Assembly (NCBI GenBank): GCA_019116445.1
Contig: DXBP01000049.1
Span: 1-64,000 of the forward strand
Direction: 5' to 3'
Origin: Candidatus Gemmiger excrementigallinarum
GTDB lineage: Bacteria; Bacillota; Clostridia; Oscillospirales; Ruminococcaceae
Length of the DNA: 64,000 nt
Below the pieces are notes generated by a model, which saw only the letters and a program-made list of their open reading frames with translations, was not told the origin of the DNA and made no database searches. Of the stretch, positions 7,924-17,204 are shown piece after piece. The translations under genes and the position numbers were made by a program. Every line of letters begins with the position of its first letter. Within the stretch, counting starts at the first letter, position 1.

Positions 7924-9825
7924 ATGAAAAACAAGAGACTTTTGTCCTTGCTGGTCGCGGGTGCGATGACTGTTTCTCTGGCTGCCTGCGGCGGTCAGGG
8001 CGCTGTCACCAACAACCCCACCGAGAGCACGGACACCAGCACGGCGGAAACCAGCGCCGAACCCACCAGCGAGCGTCCGACTGAGCCTTCCGGCCAGTTG
8101 GTCATCGGCTCCATCACCCAGGTCGTCAACGAGTTCTACGACACGTCGTTCAACAACAACGCCACGAACTACATGATGTATGACCTGATCCATGGCTGCG
8201 ACACCGTCACCTACACCATGGAAGGCGAGTTCGCGTTCGACGACACCGTTCTGGCTTCCCACGAGGAGACCGAAAACGAGGACGGCAGCAAGACCTACAC
8301 CATGAAGATCAAGGACGGTCTGGTCTGGAGCGACGGCTCTCCCATCACCGCCAAGGACTACGTCTTTGCCCTGCTGTGCGAGTGCAGCGATGAGATGACC
8401 GGTGTGGACGGCTACCCCGGAAACACCTACACCACCATCGTCGGCTACGACGAGTGGCATGACGGCACCGCCGATACCTTCGCGGGCGTCAACCTCATCG
8501 ACGATATGACCTTCTCCATCACCGTCAAGGCGGAAGAGCTGCCCTACCACTGGGATATCTCCTACGCTGCTGTCCGTCCCCGCCCGATGGCTGTCATCGC
8601 CCCGGGCTGCGATGTGGTCGGCGGCGACAATGGCGCCAGCATCACCGGTGACTTCACCACCGAGCTGCTCCAGGAAACCATCAACAACATCGATACCGGT
8701 TACCGTTACAACCCGCAGGTCACCTGCGGTCCCTACCTGTTCGCGGGCTTCGATGAGGCCGGCCAGCAGGCGACCCTGAAGGTCAACCCCAGCTACCACG
8801 GCGACTACCGCGGTGTGAAGCCGGTCATCGAGACCCTGGTCGTGCGCACCGTTTCCAGCGACACCATGATGAACGAGCTGGAAGCCGGCACCGTTGACCT
8901 GCTGTACGAGTGCTCCGGCGCCGACACCATCAACGCCGGTCTGGACCTGGTGGAAGAGGGCGTTGCTGCCGACACCACCTACTACCGCAACGGTTACGGC
9001 AAGGTCCAGTTCGACTGCAGCCAGTTCCCCACCGACAGCCAGAACGTGCGCCAGGCCATCGCCTACTGCCTGGATCGTAACGAGTTCGCCCGCCAGTACT
9101 CCGGCGGTTACGCCGCTGTGGTGGACGCTGCCTACGGCCTGGCCCAGCCCGAGTACACCGAGAACTCCGACTGGCTGTCTCAGAACATGAACCACTACGA
9201 GATGAACCTTGACACCGCCAAGCAGCTGCTGGAAGAGGACGGCTGGACTCTGAACGCCGACGGTACTCCGTACTCCGGCACCGGCACCCGCTACAAGGAT
9301 GTCAACGGCGAACTGAAGCCCCTGGTCATCACCTGGGCCAACACCTCCGGCAACCCCGTTTCCGACCTGCTGTCCACCATGCTGCCCACCAACATGGCTG
9401 AAGTCGGTATGGAACTGCAGCCCACCACCATGGACTTCGCCACCCTGCAGGCTGCCATCAGCCATGAGGGCGACACCATCTACAACATGTACAACCTGGC
9501 TACCGGCTTTGCCACCGCCAACTCCCCGTGGTACAACTACTCCGAGGACCCGCAGTGGATGACCGCCGGCTACAACTCCAACTGGATCGCCGACAGCGAG
9601 CTGTCTGACGCCGCCGGTGCCATGAAGAGCATCCCCTATGCCGACACCGACGCCTGGATGGAAGCCTGGCGCAACTACATCCAGATCTGGAACGAGAAGC
9701 TGCCGGATATCCCCCTGTACTCCGATGAGTACTATGACTTCTACTCCACCAAGCTGCAGGGCTGGTACAACTCTTCCATCTGGGGCTGGCAGCGTGCCGT
9801 TCTGGATGCCTGGGTTGCTGAGTAA
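7924..9825 (+). CDS. Oligopeptide ABC transporter substrate-binding lipoprotein (family 5)
   Basis: 633 residues. A lipoprotein signal (MKNKRLLSLLVAGAM, lipobox SLAAC) gives lipidated C22, followed by a Thr/Ser/Glu-rich linker to about residue 58 and then an SBP_bac_5 (OppA/DppA-like) fold with the typical KDGLVWSDG and RQAIAYCLDR segments. It captures peptides outside the membrane and delivers them to the two permeases downstream. The ATG at 7924 follows AGGAA in a good context. A strong hairpin after the stop probably limits transcription into the permeases so that the binding protein is made in excess. Peptide specificity cannot be read from sequence; nickel or other family 5 ligands are less likely because the ATPases are Opp/Dpp type. 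Confidence 0.92.
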   Translation: MKNKRLLSLLVAGAMTVSLAACGGQGAVTNNPTESTDTSTAETSAEPTSERPTEPSGQLVIGSITQVVNEFYDTSFNNNATNYMMYDLIHGCDTVTYTMEGEFAFDDTVLASHEETENEDGSKTYTMKIKDGLVWSDGSPITAKDYVFALLCECSDEMTGVDGYPGNTYTTIVGYDEWHDGTADTFAGVNLIDDMTFSITVKAEELPYHWDISYAAVRPRPMAVIAPGCDVVGGDNGASITGDFTTELLQETINNIDTGYRYNPQVTCGPYLFAGFDEAGQQATLKVNPSYHGDYRGVKPVIETLVVRTVSSDTMMNELEAGTVDLLYECSGADTINAGLDLVEEGVAADTTYYRNGYGKVQFDCSQFPTDSQNVRQAIAYCLDRNEFARQYSGGYAAVVDAAYGLAQPEYTENSDWLSQNMNHYEMNLDTAKQLLEEDGWTLNADGTPYSGTGTRYKDVNGELKPLVITWANTSGNPVSDLLSTMLPTNMAEVGMELQPTTMDFATLQAAISHEGDTIYNMYNLATGFATANSPWYNYSEDPQWMTAGYNSNWIADSELSDAAGAMKSIPYADTDAWMEAWRNYIQIWNEKLPDIPLYSDEYYDFYSTKLQGWYNSSIWGWQRAVLDAWVAE

Positions 9826-9865
9826 TCTCTGAAACACCTGCAACACACGTAAAACACAGTCAGTA

Positions 9866-9905
9866 ACCGGCGGCTCCCCTTTTGCCGGGGGGCCGCCGGT
9901 TTTTT
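9866..9905 (+). terminator. Intergenic hairpin between binding protein and permease
   Basis: A 14-bp stem (9866-9879 with 9887-9900, one G-T pair) with a 7-base loop is followed by five T. It sits inside an evident operon, so partial termination or mRNA 3'-end protection is likely. Confidence 0.8.
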
Positions 9906-9925
9906 AGGAAATGGGGGGAAACCGA

Positions 9926-10918
9926 ATGGGCAAAGGCCGCTACCTGGTCAAACGACTTGTCTATATCGTTTTCGTATTCTTTATCATCTCAATCTTGATG
10001 TTTTTCATCTACAAATCCATGCCCGGCGATCCTGTCACCATGATGCTGGGCGAGTCCCGCAACAGTATGAAACCCGAAGCCTACCAGGCTTTGTACGACC
10101 GTACCCGCCAGGAACTGGGTCTGGACAAACCGCTGGTGATCCAGTACCTGATCTGGATCGGCAACATGCTCACCGGTGACTTTGGCTACTCCACCCAGTA
10201 CAAGCGCCAGGTCATCGACGTCATCGGCACCCCGATGCTCAACACCCTGAAACTCAATGCCCTGTCCATGATCGTGACCTTCGTCGTCGCCATCCCGCTG
10301 GGCATTGCCACCGCCGTGCGCAAAAACTCCGTCTTTGACAAGTTCGTGCAGGTCATCACCATTGTGGGCTACAGTCTGCCCAGCTTCATCATAGCCCTGT
10401 TGTTTATCTTCGCCTTTGCGGTCAAGATCCCGATCTTCCCCATCAGCGGCGTGCAGACGGCAGGCTTTGAGGGCAACGGGTTCGAGATGGCCATGGATAC
10501 CCTGTGGCACATGGCCCTGCCGGTCATCGTCATGTCCATTTCGGGTATCGGTTCCATCACCCGGTATGTGCGCGCCGAAATGATCGACGTGCTGCGCATG
10601 GACTACATCAAGACCGCCCGGGCCAAGGGCCTGAAGGAAAAGACGGTCATCTACGTCCATGCCTTCCGCAACGCTTTGATTCCCATTGTCACCATCGCTA
10701 CGGCCTGGGTCGTTACCCTGTTCGGCGGTTCCGTCGTTATCGAGAACGTCTTCCTCTGGCCCGGCCTTGGCCAGATGCTGATCAACGGCCTGCTGCAGCG
10801 TGACTTCTCCATCGTATTGACGATGCAGATGTTCTACGTGGTGCTGTCGCTGACCGGCAACGTCATTATGGACATCGCCTACACCATCGTTGACCCGCGG
10901 GTCCGGCTTGAAAACTAA
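9926..10918 (+). CDS. Oligopeptide ABC transporter permease, OppB/DppB type
   Basis: 330 residues. The first helix (residues 9-30) is followed by the large OppB-type periplasmic loop and five further helices; the cytoplasmic EAA loop is EMIDVLRMDYIKTARAKGL, which docks on the ATPases. The conserved GDFGYST and SIPLG-like AIPLGIAT segments are present. ATG 9926 is preferred to ATG 9911: the AGGA before 9911 touches the start codon, whereas the GGGGGGA stretch is well spaced for 9926. It forms the translocation pore with the next, unusual permease. Confidence 0.9.
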   Translation: MGKGRYLVKRLVYIVFVFFIISILMFFIYKSMPGDPVTMMLGESRNSMKPEAYQALYDRTRQELGLDKPLVIQYLIWIGNMLTGDFGYSTQYKRQVIDVIGTPMLNTLKLNALSMIVTFVVAIPLGIATAVRKNSVFDKFVQVITIVGYSLPSFIIALLFIFAFAVKIPIFPISGVQTAGFEGNGFEMAMDTLWHMALPVIVMSISGIGSITRYVRAEMIDVLRMDYIKTARAKGLKEKTVIYVHAFRNALIPIVTIATAWVVTLFGGSVVIENVFLWPGLGQMLINGLLQRDFSIVLTMQMFYVVLSLTGNVIMDIAYTIVDPRVRLEN

Positions 10919-10932
10919 GGAGGTTCCTGACT

Positions 10933-12753
10933 ATGGCAAAGAAAAAGAAAGACGCCGGCAGGAAATCCACCGCAGCAGCGGCCGCCGAGCGTATGGTTAT
11001 GGGCGGTATGCCCCAGGAGGAACAGGACGACGAACTGATGCAAAGCCCCTTCCGGATGGTGGTTACCAGCTTCATCCGGGACAAGATCGCCATGATCGGC
11101 TTGTGCGCCTTCACGTTCATCTTCCTGTGCTGCATGATCCTGCCCTTCTTCTTCCCGATCGAAATGAACTATCAGGATGTCACCCAGGCCAACGTGGCCC
11201 CGGGCTTCGGCATGCTGAACATCCCCTCCGCCCTGAAGAACAACGCCCTGGATATTGCCGCGGGCAGCACCTTCTCGGTGGGGATTGACCGGGACGGCAA
11301 CGTCTACGAGTGGGGCACTTTCCCCACCGATAAGCTCAAAAAGATCCCTTCCAGCTCCGAAATGGGCAAACTGACCATGATCTCGGCGGGTCTGGACCAC
11401 GTGGTCGCCGTCAACGAGAACAACCAGGTCTTTACCTGGGGCAACGACCGTATGGGTCTGGCCAGCATCCCCATCGAGCTGAAGACCAACACCTCGCCCA
11501 TCAAGCAGATCTCGGCGGGCTACCAGATCTCTCTGGCCCTGACCGAGAGCGGCAAGCTCTACAACTGGGGCAGCACCTACCTGCTGAGCATCGTCGTGCC
11601 CGAGGGCGTGCAGGGCAACATTGCCCAGTTTGACGACAACCCCAACATCGTCATGGCGCTGACCAAGGACGGTGAGGTGGTCCCCCTGACCAACTCCACC
11701 AACTCCTACACCGCCGTGCCGGAAGAGATCCAGGGCCGCACCGTGGACCTGGCCCTCTCTGACGAGAGCGCCGCGGCTGTGACCGATGACGGCCATGTGT
11801 ACACCTGGGGCAACAACGTCTATGGTTCCATGAACGTGCCCGAGGAGATCCAGGGCCGCGTGACCGAGATCGAGGGCGGCCGCTATCACTTCACGGCCAT
11901 CCTGGACGACGGCACCGTCTGCACCTGGGGCAACGATAACTTCGGCCAGACCGACGCGCCCTCCTTTGACGGCGCCGTTACCGACGTGGCGGCGGGCTAC
12001 TACGCCAGCTACGCCATCGACGAGAACGGCCAGGCCAAGGGCTGGGGCCTGGACGGCTACCTGATGGGTACCGACCAGCTGGGCCGTGACGTCTTCCGCC
12101 GTCTGCTGGTGGGCGGCCGCATGACCATGACCGTCGGCTTCATCGCCGTCATCATCTCCACCTTCATCGGTGTTCTGGTGGGCGGTGTTTCCGGCTACAA
12201 GGGCGGCAAGATCGACAACCTCCTCATGCGTCTGACCGAGATCGTTTCTTCCATTCCCTTCCTGCCCTTCTGTATCATTCTGTCCAGCATCCTGGGCAAC
12301 AGCATCGACGAAACCCAGCGTATCGTGCTCATCATGTTCATTCTGGGCCTGCTTTCCTGGCCCGGTATTGCCCGCCTGGTGCGCGGCAGCGTGCTGGCCG
12401 AGCGTGAGCAGGAGTTCGTCACCGCCGCCAAGGCGTTGGGCGTCAAGGAGTTCGGCATCATCCTGCGCCACATCCTGCCCAACATCATCACCGTCATCAT
12501 CGTCAACGCCACGCTGGACTTCGCCACCTGCATGCTGACCGAATCCAGCCTGTCCTTCATCGGCTTCGGCGTTACCGAGCCCAACGCCACCTGGGGCAAT
12601 ATGCTCAACGGTGCGCAGAACGGCCAGGTTATCGAGAACTACTGGTGGCGCTGGCTGTTCCCGTCCATTGCGTTCGGCATCTGCACCATCAGCATCAACT
12701 GTGTGGGCGACGGCCTGCGCGATGCCATTGACCCCAAATCGAAGGAGAGGTGA
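10933..12753 (+). CDS. Oligopeptide ABC permease (OppC/DppC type) with inserted seven-repeat RCC1-like propeller
   Basis: 606 residues, about twice the usual DppC length. Residues 1-50 are a charged cytoplasmic tail, 52-74 the first helix. The family normally continues after a short loop with HPLGTDQLGRD; here that motif is at 377-386 (LMGTDQLGRD), and about 300 residues lie between. Residues 106-376 hold seven repeats of 39-43 residues with the RCC1 pattern (AAG..H..AL...G.VY.WG), starting near 106, 148, 191, 231, 271, 311 and 350, a full beta-propeller set. Repeat 4 is degenerate. The remaining permease is intact, with EAA loop EFVTAAKALGVKEFGIILRH. By topology the propeller is extracytoplasmic, where the binding protein docks; it could aid docking, gate access or bind peptide, wall or mucus ligands (inference). 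The frame is uninterrupted and base use matches its neighbours. Confidence 0.93.
   Translation: MAKKKKDAGRKSTAAAAAERMVMGGMPQEEQDDELMQSPFRMVVTSFIRDKIAMIGLCAFTFIFLCCMILPFFFPIEMNYQDVTQANVAPGFGMLNIPSALKNNALDIAAGSTFSVGIDRDGNVYEWGTFPTDKLKKIPSSSEMGKLTMISAGLDHVVAVNENNQVFTWGNDRMGLASIPIELKTNTSPIKQISAGYQISLALTESGKLYNWGSTYLLSIVVPEGVQGNIAQFDDNPNIVMALTKDGEVVPLTNSTNSYTAVPEEIQGRTVDLALSDESAAAVTDDGHVYTWGNNVYGSMNVPEEIQGRVTEIEGGRYHFTAILDDGTVCTWGNDNFGQTDAPSFDGAVTDVAAGYYASYAIDENGQAKGWGLDGYLMGTDQLGRDVFRRLLVGGRMTMTVGFIAVIISTFIGVLVGGVSGYKGGKIDNLLMRLTEIVSSIPFLPFCIILSSILGNSIDETQRIVLIMFILGLLSWPGIARLVRGSVLAEREQEFVTAAKALGVKEFGIILRHILPNIITVIIVNATLDFATCMLTESSLSFIGFGVTEPNATWGNMLNGAQNGQVIENYWWRWLFPSIAFGICTISINCVGDGLRDAIDPKSKER
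11248..12060 (+). repeat. Seven tandem RCC1-like repeats within the permease gene
   Basis: Protein repeats of 42, 43, 40, 40, 40, 39 and about 27 residues, each with a (A/G)G.....A(L/V/I)...G.(V/L)Y.WG core. The last repeat is closed by the permease GTDQLGRD segment. DNA identity between repeats is moderate; VPEEIQGR recurs at the ends of repeats 4 and 5, which suggests a relatively recent duplication of that unit. Confidence 0.88.
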
Positions 12754-12759
12754 TCGACG

Positions 12760-13755
12760 ATGAGTTTGCTGGAAGTTAAGAACCTGCATACCTACTTTAA
12801 AACCAAAAAGGGTATCGTCAAGGCGGTAAACGACGTCACCTACTCTCTGGACGAGGGCAAGACGCTGGGCATCGTCGGCGAATCCGGCTCTGGCAAGAGC
12901 GTTTCTGCCATGAGCATCATCAAGCTGCTGGACGGCAACGGCTGGATCGAAAGCGGCAGCGTGACCTTCAACGGCCGCGACATCCTCAGCTGCACCGAGA
13001 AAGAGATGTACCACATCCGTGGTAACGAGATCTCGGTCATTTTCCAGGAGCCCATGACCAGCCTGAACCCGGTGTTCACCGTGGAGCGCCAGATCGGTGA
13101 GGTGCTGCGCATCCACCAGAATATGACCAAGAAGGAAGCCTACGCCAAGGCGGCGGCGCTGTTGTCGGATGTCAAGATCCCCAACCCCGAGCGGGTGGCC
13201 AAGCAGTATCCGTTCCAGCTTTCGGGCGGTATGCGCCAGCGCGTCATGATCGCCATGGCCCTGGCCTGCAAGCCCAAGCTGCTCATTGCGGACGAACCCA
13301 CCACCGCCCTGGACGTGACCATCCAGGCCCAGATCCTCAAACTGATGAACGACCTGAAGCGCCAGACCGGCACTTCCATCCTCTTCATCACCCATGACCT
13401 GGGCGTCATCCACGAGATGGCCGACGAGGTCGCCGTCATGTACTGCGGCCAGATCGTCGAGAAGGCCGACGCCAAGGAGATCTTCCACAAGTCGGTCTAC
13501 TCCCACCCCTACACCGAGGGCCTGATGATCTCCATTCCCCGGCTGAACACCCCCAAGGGCAAGCGCCTGGATGCCATTCCCGGTGCGGTGCCCAACCCCC
13601 TGTACCTGCCCAAGGGCTGCAAGTTTGCGCCCCGCTGCAAGTACTGCACCCAGAAATGCCTGGAGGAGGAGCCACCCCTGACCGAGGTAGGCCCCAACCA
13701 TCTGGTACGTTGCTTCTATGCGGAAAAGGCGGTGAGACAGCAGAATGCAAAATGA
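12760..13755 (+). CDS. Oligopeptide ABC transporter ATPase, OppD/DppD type
   Basis: 331 residues. Walker A GESGSGKS (40-47), signature LSGGMRQR, Walker B LLIADEPTTALD, and H-loop FITHDLGV. The C-terminal oligopeptide-transporter domain contains the cysteine cluster CKFAPRCKYCTQKC, which in Opp/Dpp ATPases is associated with an iron-sulfur site. The gene starts 6 bases after the permease stop and overlaps the next ATPase by 11 bases, so the operon is translationally coupled. Confidence 0.94.
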   Translation: MSLLEVKNLHTYFKTKKGIVKAVNDVTYSLDEGKTLGIVGESGSGKSVSAMSIIKLLDGNGWIESGSVTFNGRDILSCTEKEMYHIRGNEISVIFQEPMTSLNPVFTVERQIGEVLRIHQNMTKKEAYAKAAALLSDVKIPNPERVAKQYPFQLSGGMRQRVMIAMALACKPKLLIADEPTTALDVTIQAQILKLMNDLKRQTGTSILFITHDLGVIHEMADEVAVMYCGQIVEKADAKEIFHKSVYSHPYTEGLMISIPRLNTPKGKRLDAIPGAVPNPLYLPKGCKFAPRCKYCTQKCLEEEPPLTEVGPNHLVRCFYAEKAVRQQNAK

Positions 13756-14788
13756 GAACAAGGACCGCAAGGTACTGTTGGAGATCCGCGATGTGAAGCA
13801 GTACTTCCCGGTAAAAAAGACGAAATTCCGTGAAAAACAGCGCTATGTCCGCGCCAACGACGGCATCACGCTGGACATCTACGAGGGCGAAACCCTGGGT
13901 CTTGTGGGCGAGTCCGGCTGCGGCAAGTCCACCCTGGGCCGTACCATCCTGCAGCTGTATCCCCAGACCCACGGCGACATCCTCTACCACAAGGGCGAGG
14001 AAGTCATCGACCTGAAAAAGCAAAAGCCCGAACAGATGCGGGTGCTGCGCAAGGACCTGCAGCTGATCTTCCAGGACCCGTACTCCTCCCTGAACCCCCG
14101 CATGACGGTGGGCCAGATCATCGGCGAGGGCCTGACCTCCCACGGCATCTACAAGAAGAACGACCCCGCCATGAAGGAATATATCTTCCGCATCATGGAA
14201 GAGTGCGGCCTGGCTTCCTATATGTTCAACCGGTATCCGCACCAGTTCTCCGGCGGTCAGCGCCAGCGCATCGGCATCGCCCGCAGCCTGGCCTTGAACC
14301 CCAAGTTCGTGGTCTGTGACGAGGCGGTCTCCGCCCTGGACGTTTCCATCCAGTCCCAGATCCTGAACCTGCTGTCGGACCTGAAGAAGAAGGCGGGCCT
14401 GACCTACCTCTTCATCACCCACGACCTGAGCGTGGTCAAGTACATCAGCGACCGCATCGCCGTTATGTACCTGGGCAACCTGGTGGAGCTGGCCAACGCC
14501 GAGGAGCTGTTCAGCGATACGCTGCACCCCTACACCGAAGCGCTGCTCTCCGCCATCCCCACCACCGATGAGGACAACGGCGGCCGCAAGCGCATCTTGC
14601 TGGAAGGCGACATCCCCAGCCCGGTGAATCCGCCGGAGGGATGCAAGTTCCACACCCGCTGCCGTTTCTGCCAGGAAAAGTGCAAGCACGAAGTCCCCGA
14701 ATGGCGCGAGATCACGCCCGGTCACTTTGTGGCCTGCCACTTCCCCCTGCATGAGAACAACACCGTCACCGGTGAGGTCATCGAGTAA
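13745..14788 (+). CDS. Oligopeptide ABC transporter ATPase, OppF/DppF type
   Basis: 347 residues. Walker [10 protein letters not shown] (55-63), signature FSGGQRQR, Walker [13 protein letters not shown] (glutamate present, proline replaced by alanine as is common in OppF), H-loop FITHDLSV. The C-terminal domain ends with the cysteine cluster [14 protein letters not shown]. It pairs with the upstream ATPase as the second motor of the importer. The ATG at 13745 lies within the end of that gene. Confidence 0.94.
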   Translation: MQNENKDRKVLLEIRDVKQYFPVKKTKFREKQRYVRANDGITLDIYEGETLGLVGESGCGKSTLGRTILQLYPQTHGDILYHKGEEVIDLKKQKPEQMRVLRKDLQLIFQDPYSSLNPRMTVGQIIGEGLTSHGIYKKNDPAMKEYIFRIMEECGLASYMFNRYPHQFSGGQRQRIGIARSLALNPKFVVCDEAVSALDVSIQSQILNLLSDLKKKAGLTYLFITHDLSVVKYISDRIAVMYLGNLVELANAEELFSDTLHPYTEALLSAIPTTDEDNGGRKRILLEGDIPSPVNPPEGCKFHTRCRFCQEKCKHEVPEWREITPGHFVACHFPLHENNTVTGEVIE

Positions 14789-14833
14789 AGGCGCCGCCGT
14801 CCCGCGGGCCTGCTCCCAAGAAAGGAAACCACC

Positions 14834-15043
14834 ATGTTCTTTCAGAAAAAGCTCAAGCGCGTACTGAGCAACCATAAGGAAGCCGAGGAGCGCTTCGCCA
14901 GGGAGCGGGAGGAACTGCCCCTGGAAAAGAACGACCGCCTGGCCATGATCCTGGCCGCCCTGGCGGTGTTCATCCCGGCAATTCTGGTCATGATGGGCAT
15001 TTTCTTTCTGGTGATCTATCTGGTCTTCCTGCGGTTCCTGTAA
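14834..15043 (+). CDS. 69-residue single-pass membrane protein of unknown function
   Basis: The gene follows the OppF-type ATPase by 45 bases, with AAAGGAAACC before its ATG and the operon terminator after it. Residues 1-36 are strongly charged and probably a helix or short coiled coil (EAEERFAREREELPLEK); residues 37-66 are a long hydrophobic stretch able to cross the membrane once or as a hairpin. I do not recognise a family. Position suggests an accessory or assembly factor of the importer (inference). Confidence 0.65.
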   Translation: MFFQKKLKRVLSNHKEAEERFAREREELPLEKNDRLAMILAALAVFIPAILVMMGIFFLVIYLVFLRFL

Positions 15044-15076
15044 GCGTACCGCAGCCCTTTCCCATCCCGATACAAT

Positions 15077-15118
15077 AAAGCCCCGGTTCCTGTGCCTGTG
15101 CACAGGAACCGGGGCTTT
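15077..15118. terminator. Bidirectional terminator between importer operon and GH13 gene
   Basis: A 19-bp stem (15077-15095 with 15100-15118) has a 4-base loop. T-rich tails occur on both sides, serving the converging genes. Confidence 0.88.
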
Positions 15119-15133
15119 TCTTTTACCGGGGAA

Positions 15134-16822
15134 TTATTCCATCCACAGCACCAGCAGCTGGTAGCCTTCCAGCGTCACGGCGCCGTCGGCGATGGCGGCG
15201 GTGTCGCAGTTGTTCAGCAGCACCTGCTTCACGGCGCCGGGCAGCGGCACGGTCTGGGCTTCGGGCTGGAAGTTGCCCATCACCAGCACGGTATTCTTCT
15301 CGCCCTTGCGCAGGTAGGCCATCAGGTTCTTCTGCTCCACACGGTAGGGTACCGTTTCGCCGTAGATGATGGCGTCCTCCAGCTCGGATTTTTTCCGCAG
15401 CTGGATCAGCGTGCGGTAGAACTGGTACACCGAGTCGGGGTCATTGCGCTGGGCTTCCAGGTTGATCTCCTTGTAGTTGGGGTTCACGTGGAGCCAGGGC
15501 TTGCCGGTGGTAAAGCCGGCATTCTCGGTGGTATCCCACTGGAACGGCGTGCGTGCGTTGTCGCGGCTGAACATATTCACCGCGTCCATGGCCTGCTGTT
15601 CGGTCAGGCCGGCGTTCAGTGCCACCTGGTACTCGTCCCGGGCCGAGATGTCGTCCACCTCGTCGATGGAGTTCACCGCCAGGTTCTCCATGCCCAGTTC
15701 CTGGCCCTGATAGATGAAGGGCAGGCCGCGCAGCAGGAAGTTCAGGCCGCCCAGCATCTTTTTGCCGCGCACGGTGCACTCACCCTTGGGAATGTACCGG
15801 CTCACGCCGCGGGGTTCGTCGTGGTTCTCGATGATGTTGGAGAGGAACCCGTCGAAGCCCGCCACCTTTTTCTGGCTCTCGAAGCAGCAGGCTTTGTACT
15901 GTTCGGGGGTGATGGGCTTCTGGTCGTACCAGCCCTTGTCGCTGGCGTTGCAGACGGTTTCGTTGAAGTCGAACATGGAGGAGAAGTAGCCGTTGTCCCC
16001 GATGAATTCGGGCAGGTCCTCGTCGTTGACATAGAATACCTCACCGGCGGTGAAGGCATGGTGGGGGGTAAAGCAGCGGTCGGCCATCTCGCCCAGGAAC
16101 TGGCCGATGCCCTTGGCATGGTAGTTCATCGTGCTGATGGAGCACATACCGTCGCTGCGGTCGGCGGGGTAGTCGCGGTAGGGCAGTACCTTCTTGATGT
16201 TGATGATGGCGTCGATGCGGAAGCCCGCCAGGCCCTTGTCCAGCCACCAGTTGACCATCTTGTAGATCTCCTCCCGCAGTTCGGGATTCTCCCAGTTCAG
16301 GTCAGGCTGCTTTTTGTGGAAGGTATGCAGATAGATCTTGTCGGGGTGACCGGGCAGCGGCTCCCACACCGAACCGCCGAAGGCGGAACGCCAGTTGCAG
16401 GGCAGGTGTTCGCCGTCCCAGTCCTCGATGTAGAAGAAGCGGCCGTACCGGCCATCGGGGTCCTGGCAGGCCTTCTGGAACCATTCGTGCTCATCGGAGC
16501 AATGGTTCACCACCAGGTCCATCACGATGCCGATGCCGCGCTCCTTCGCCTTGGCGATGAGCTCGTCCATATCCTCCATCGTGCCGAAACGGGGGTCAAT
16601 GGCGCGGTAGTCCGAAATGTCGTAGCCGTTGTCCACCTGGGGGGAGGCAAACACCGGGGACAGCCAGATCACGTCGATGCCCAGCTCGGCCAGATAGTCC
16701 AGCCGCCGGATGATGCCCTGCAGGTCGCCGGTGCCGCTGCCGGTGGTATCCTGAAAGCTCTTGGGGTATACCTGGTAGGCCACCGCCCGGCGCCACCAGT
16801 TAGGTTGGGTTTTGTTCAGCAT
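15134..16822 (-). CDS. GH13 alpha-glucosidase (oligo-1,6-glucosidase / dextran glucosidase type)
   Basis: 562 residues, the normal length for GH13 subfamily 31-like cytosolic exo-enzymes. It removes glucose from the non-reducing end of alpha-linked oligosaccharides. Catalytic residues: nucleophile D204 in GFRIDAI, acid/base E261 in AGEVFY, and D335 in IENHDEPR. The N-terminus WWRRAVAYQVYPKSFQD is typical. There is no signal peptide. Exact linkage preference (isomaltose, sucrose, trehalose-6-phosphate) cannot be decided by eye. The ATG follows AAGGAAGGAA, with a good promoter upstream on the minus strand. No transporter or LacI regulator sits next to it. Confidence 0.9.
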   Translation of the reverse strand: MLNKTQPNWWRRAVAYQVYPKSFQDTTGSGTGDLQGIIRRLDYLAELGIDVIWLSPVFASPQVDNGYDISDYRAIDPRFGTMEDMDELIAKAKERGIGIVMDLVVNHCSDEHEWFQKACQDPDGRYGRFFYIEDWDGEHLPCNWRSAFGGSVWEPLPGHPDKIYLHTFHKKQPDLNWENPELREEIYKMVNWWLDKGLAGFRIDAIINIKKVLPYRDYPADRSDGMCSISTMNYHAKGIGQFLGEMADRCFTPHHAFTAGEVFYVNDEDLPEFIGDNGYFSSMFDFNETVCNASDKGWYDQKPITPEQYKACCFESQKKVAGFDGFLSNIIENHDEPRGVSRYIPKGECTVRGKKMLGGLNFLLRGLPFIYQGQELGMENLAVNSIDEVDDISARDEYQVALNAGLTEQQAMDAVNMFSRDNARTPFQWDTTENAGFTTGKPWLHVNPNYKEINLEAQRNDPDSVYQFYRTLIQLRKKSELEDAIIYGETVPYRVEQKNLMAYLRKGEKNTVLVMGNFQPEAQTVPLPGAVKQVLLNNCDTAAIADGAVTLEGYQLLVLWME

Positions 16823-16878
16823 GGGGGATTCCTTCCTTTCTTATAAAAAATAGGGTTGCGGTGGAGGTTTCTGTTTTG

Positions 16879-16907
16879 ATTATACGCGCCGCGCGGGCCG
16901 GAAACAA
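16879..16907 (-). promoter_or_regulatory. Promoter for the GH13 gene
   Basis: On the minus strand, TTGTTT (16907-16902) and a perfect TATAAT (16884-16879) are separated by 17 bases, about 57 bases before the gene start. Confidence 0.7.
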
Positions 16908-17204
16908 GAGGAGATTTTCCGGAAAAAATGCAGGAAAATGTCGTCGTTTTCCGCGTTCCATACCCCGGCGGGGCGGCTGTCAATCTTGGTTTTGTGGGAA
17001 AAATCGCCACAGGTTTTCGTCGCATGGCCCAAAAAGCGGGGGCTGTTTTTGAGCAAAACTTCCAAGAAAGTGCAAGAAAAACCACCAGGAGAACCGGAAA
17101 AAAGATAAAACCCACATTTTCCAACATTTTTGCGTGAATTTTGCCGAAAAGAAACAGGTCGTTTCGGTGTTTCGATGATTTTTCGTGGAGTTTGTTGTTT
17201 TTTG

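Noticed and set aside
5884-9846. A 1320-codon open frame on the minus strand opposite pepF and the peptide-binding protein
   Set aside because: It is antisense to two well supported genes, its product is a low-complexity mix rich in V, G, H and Q, and it has no domain motifs; high GC keeps stops rare.
11248-12060. The RCC1 region as an assembly error or a separate gene
   Set aside because: The frame is open on both sides, codon and base use match the flanks, repeat spacing is regular, the set of seven is complete, and both permease halves are needed for the transporter.
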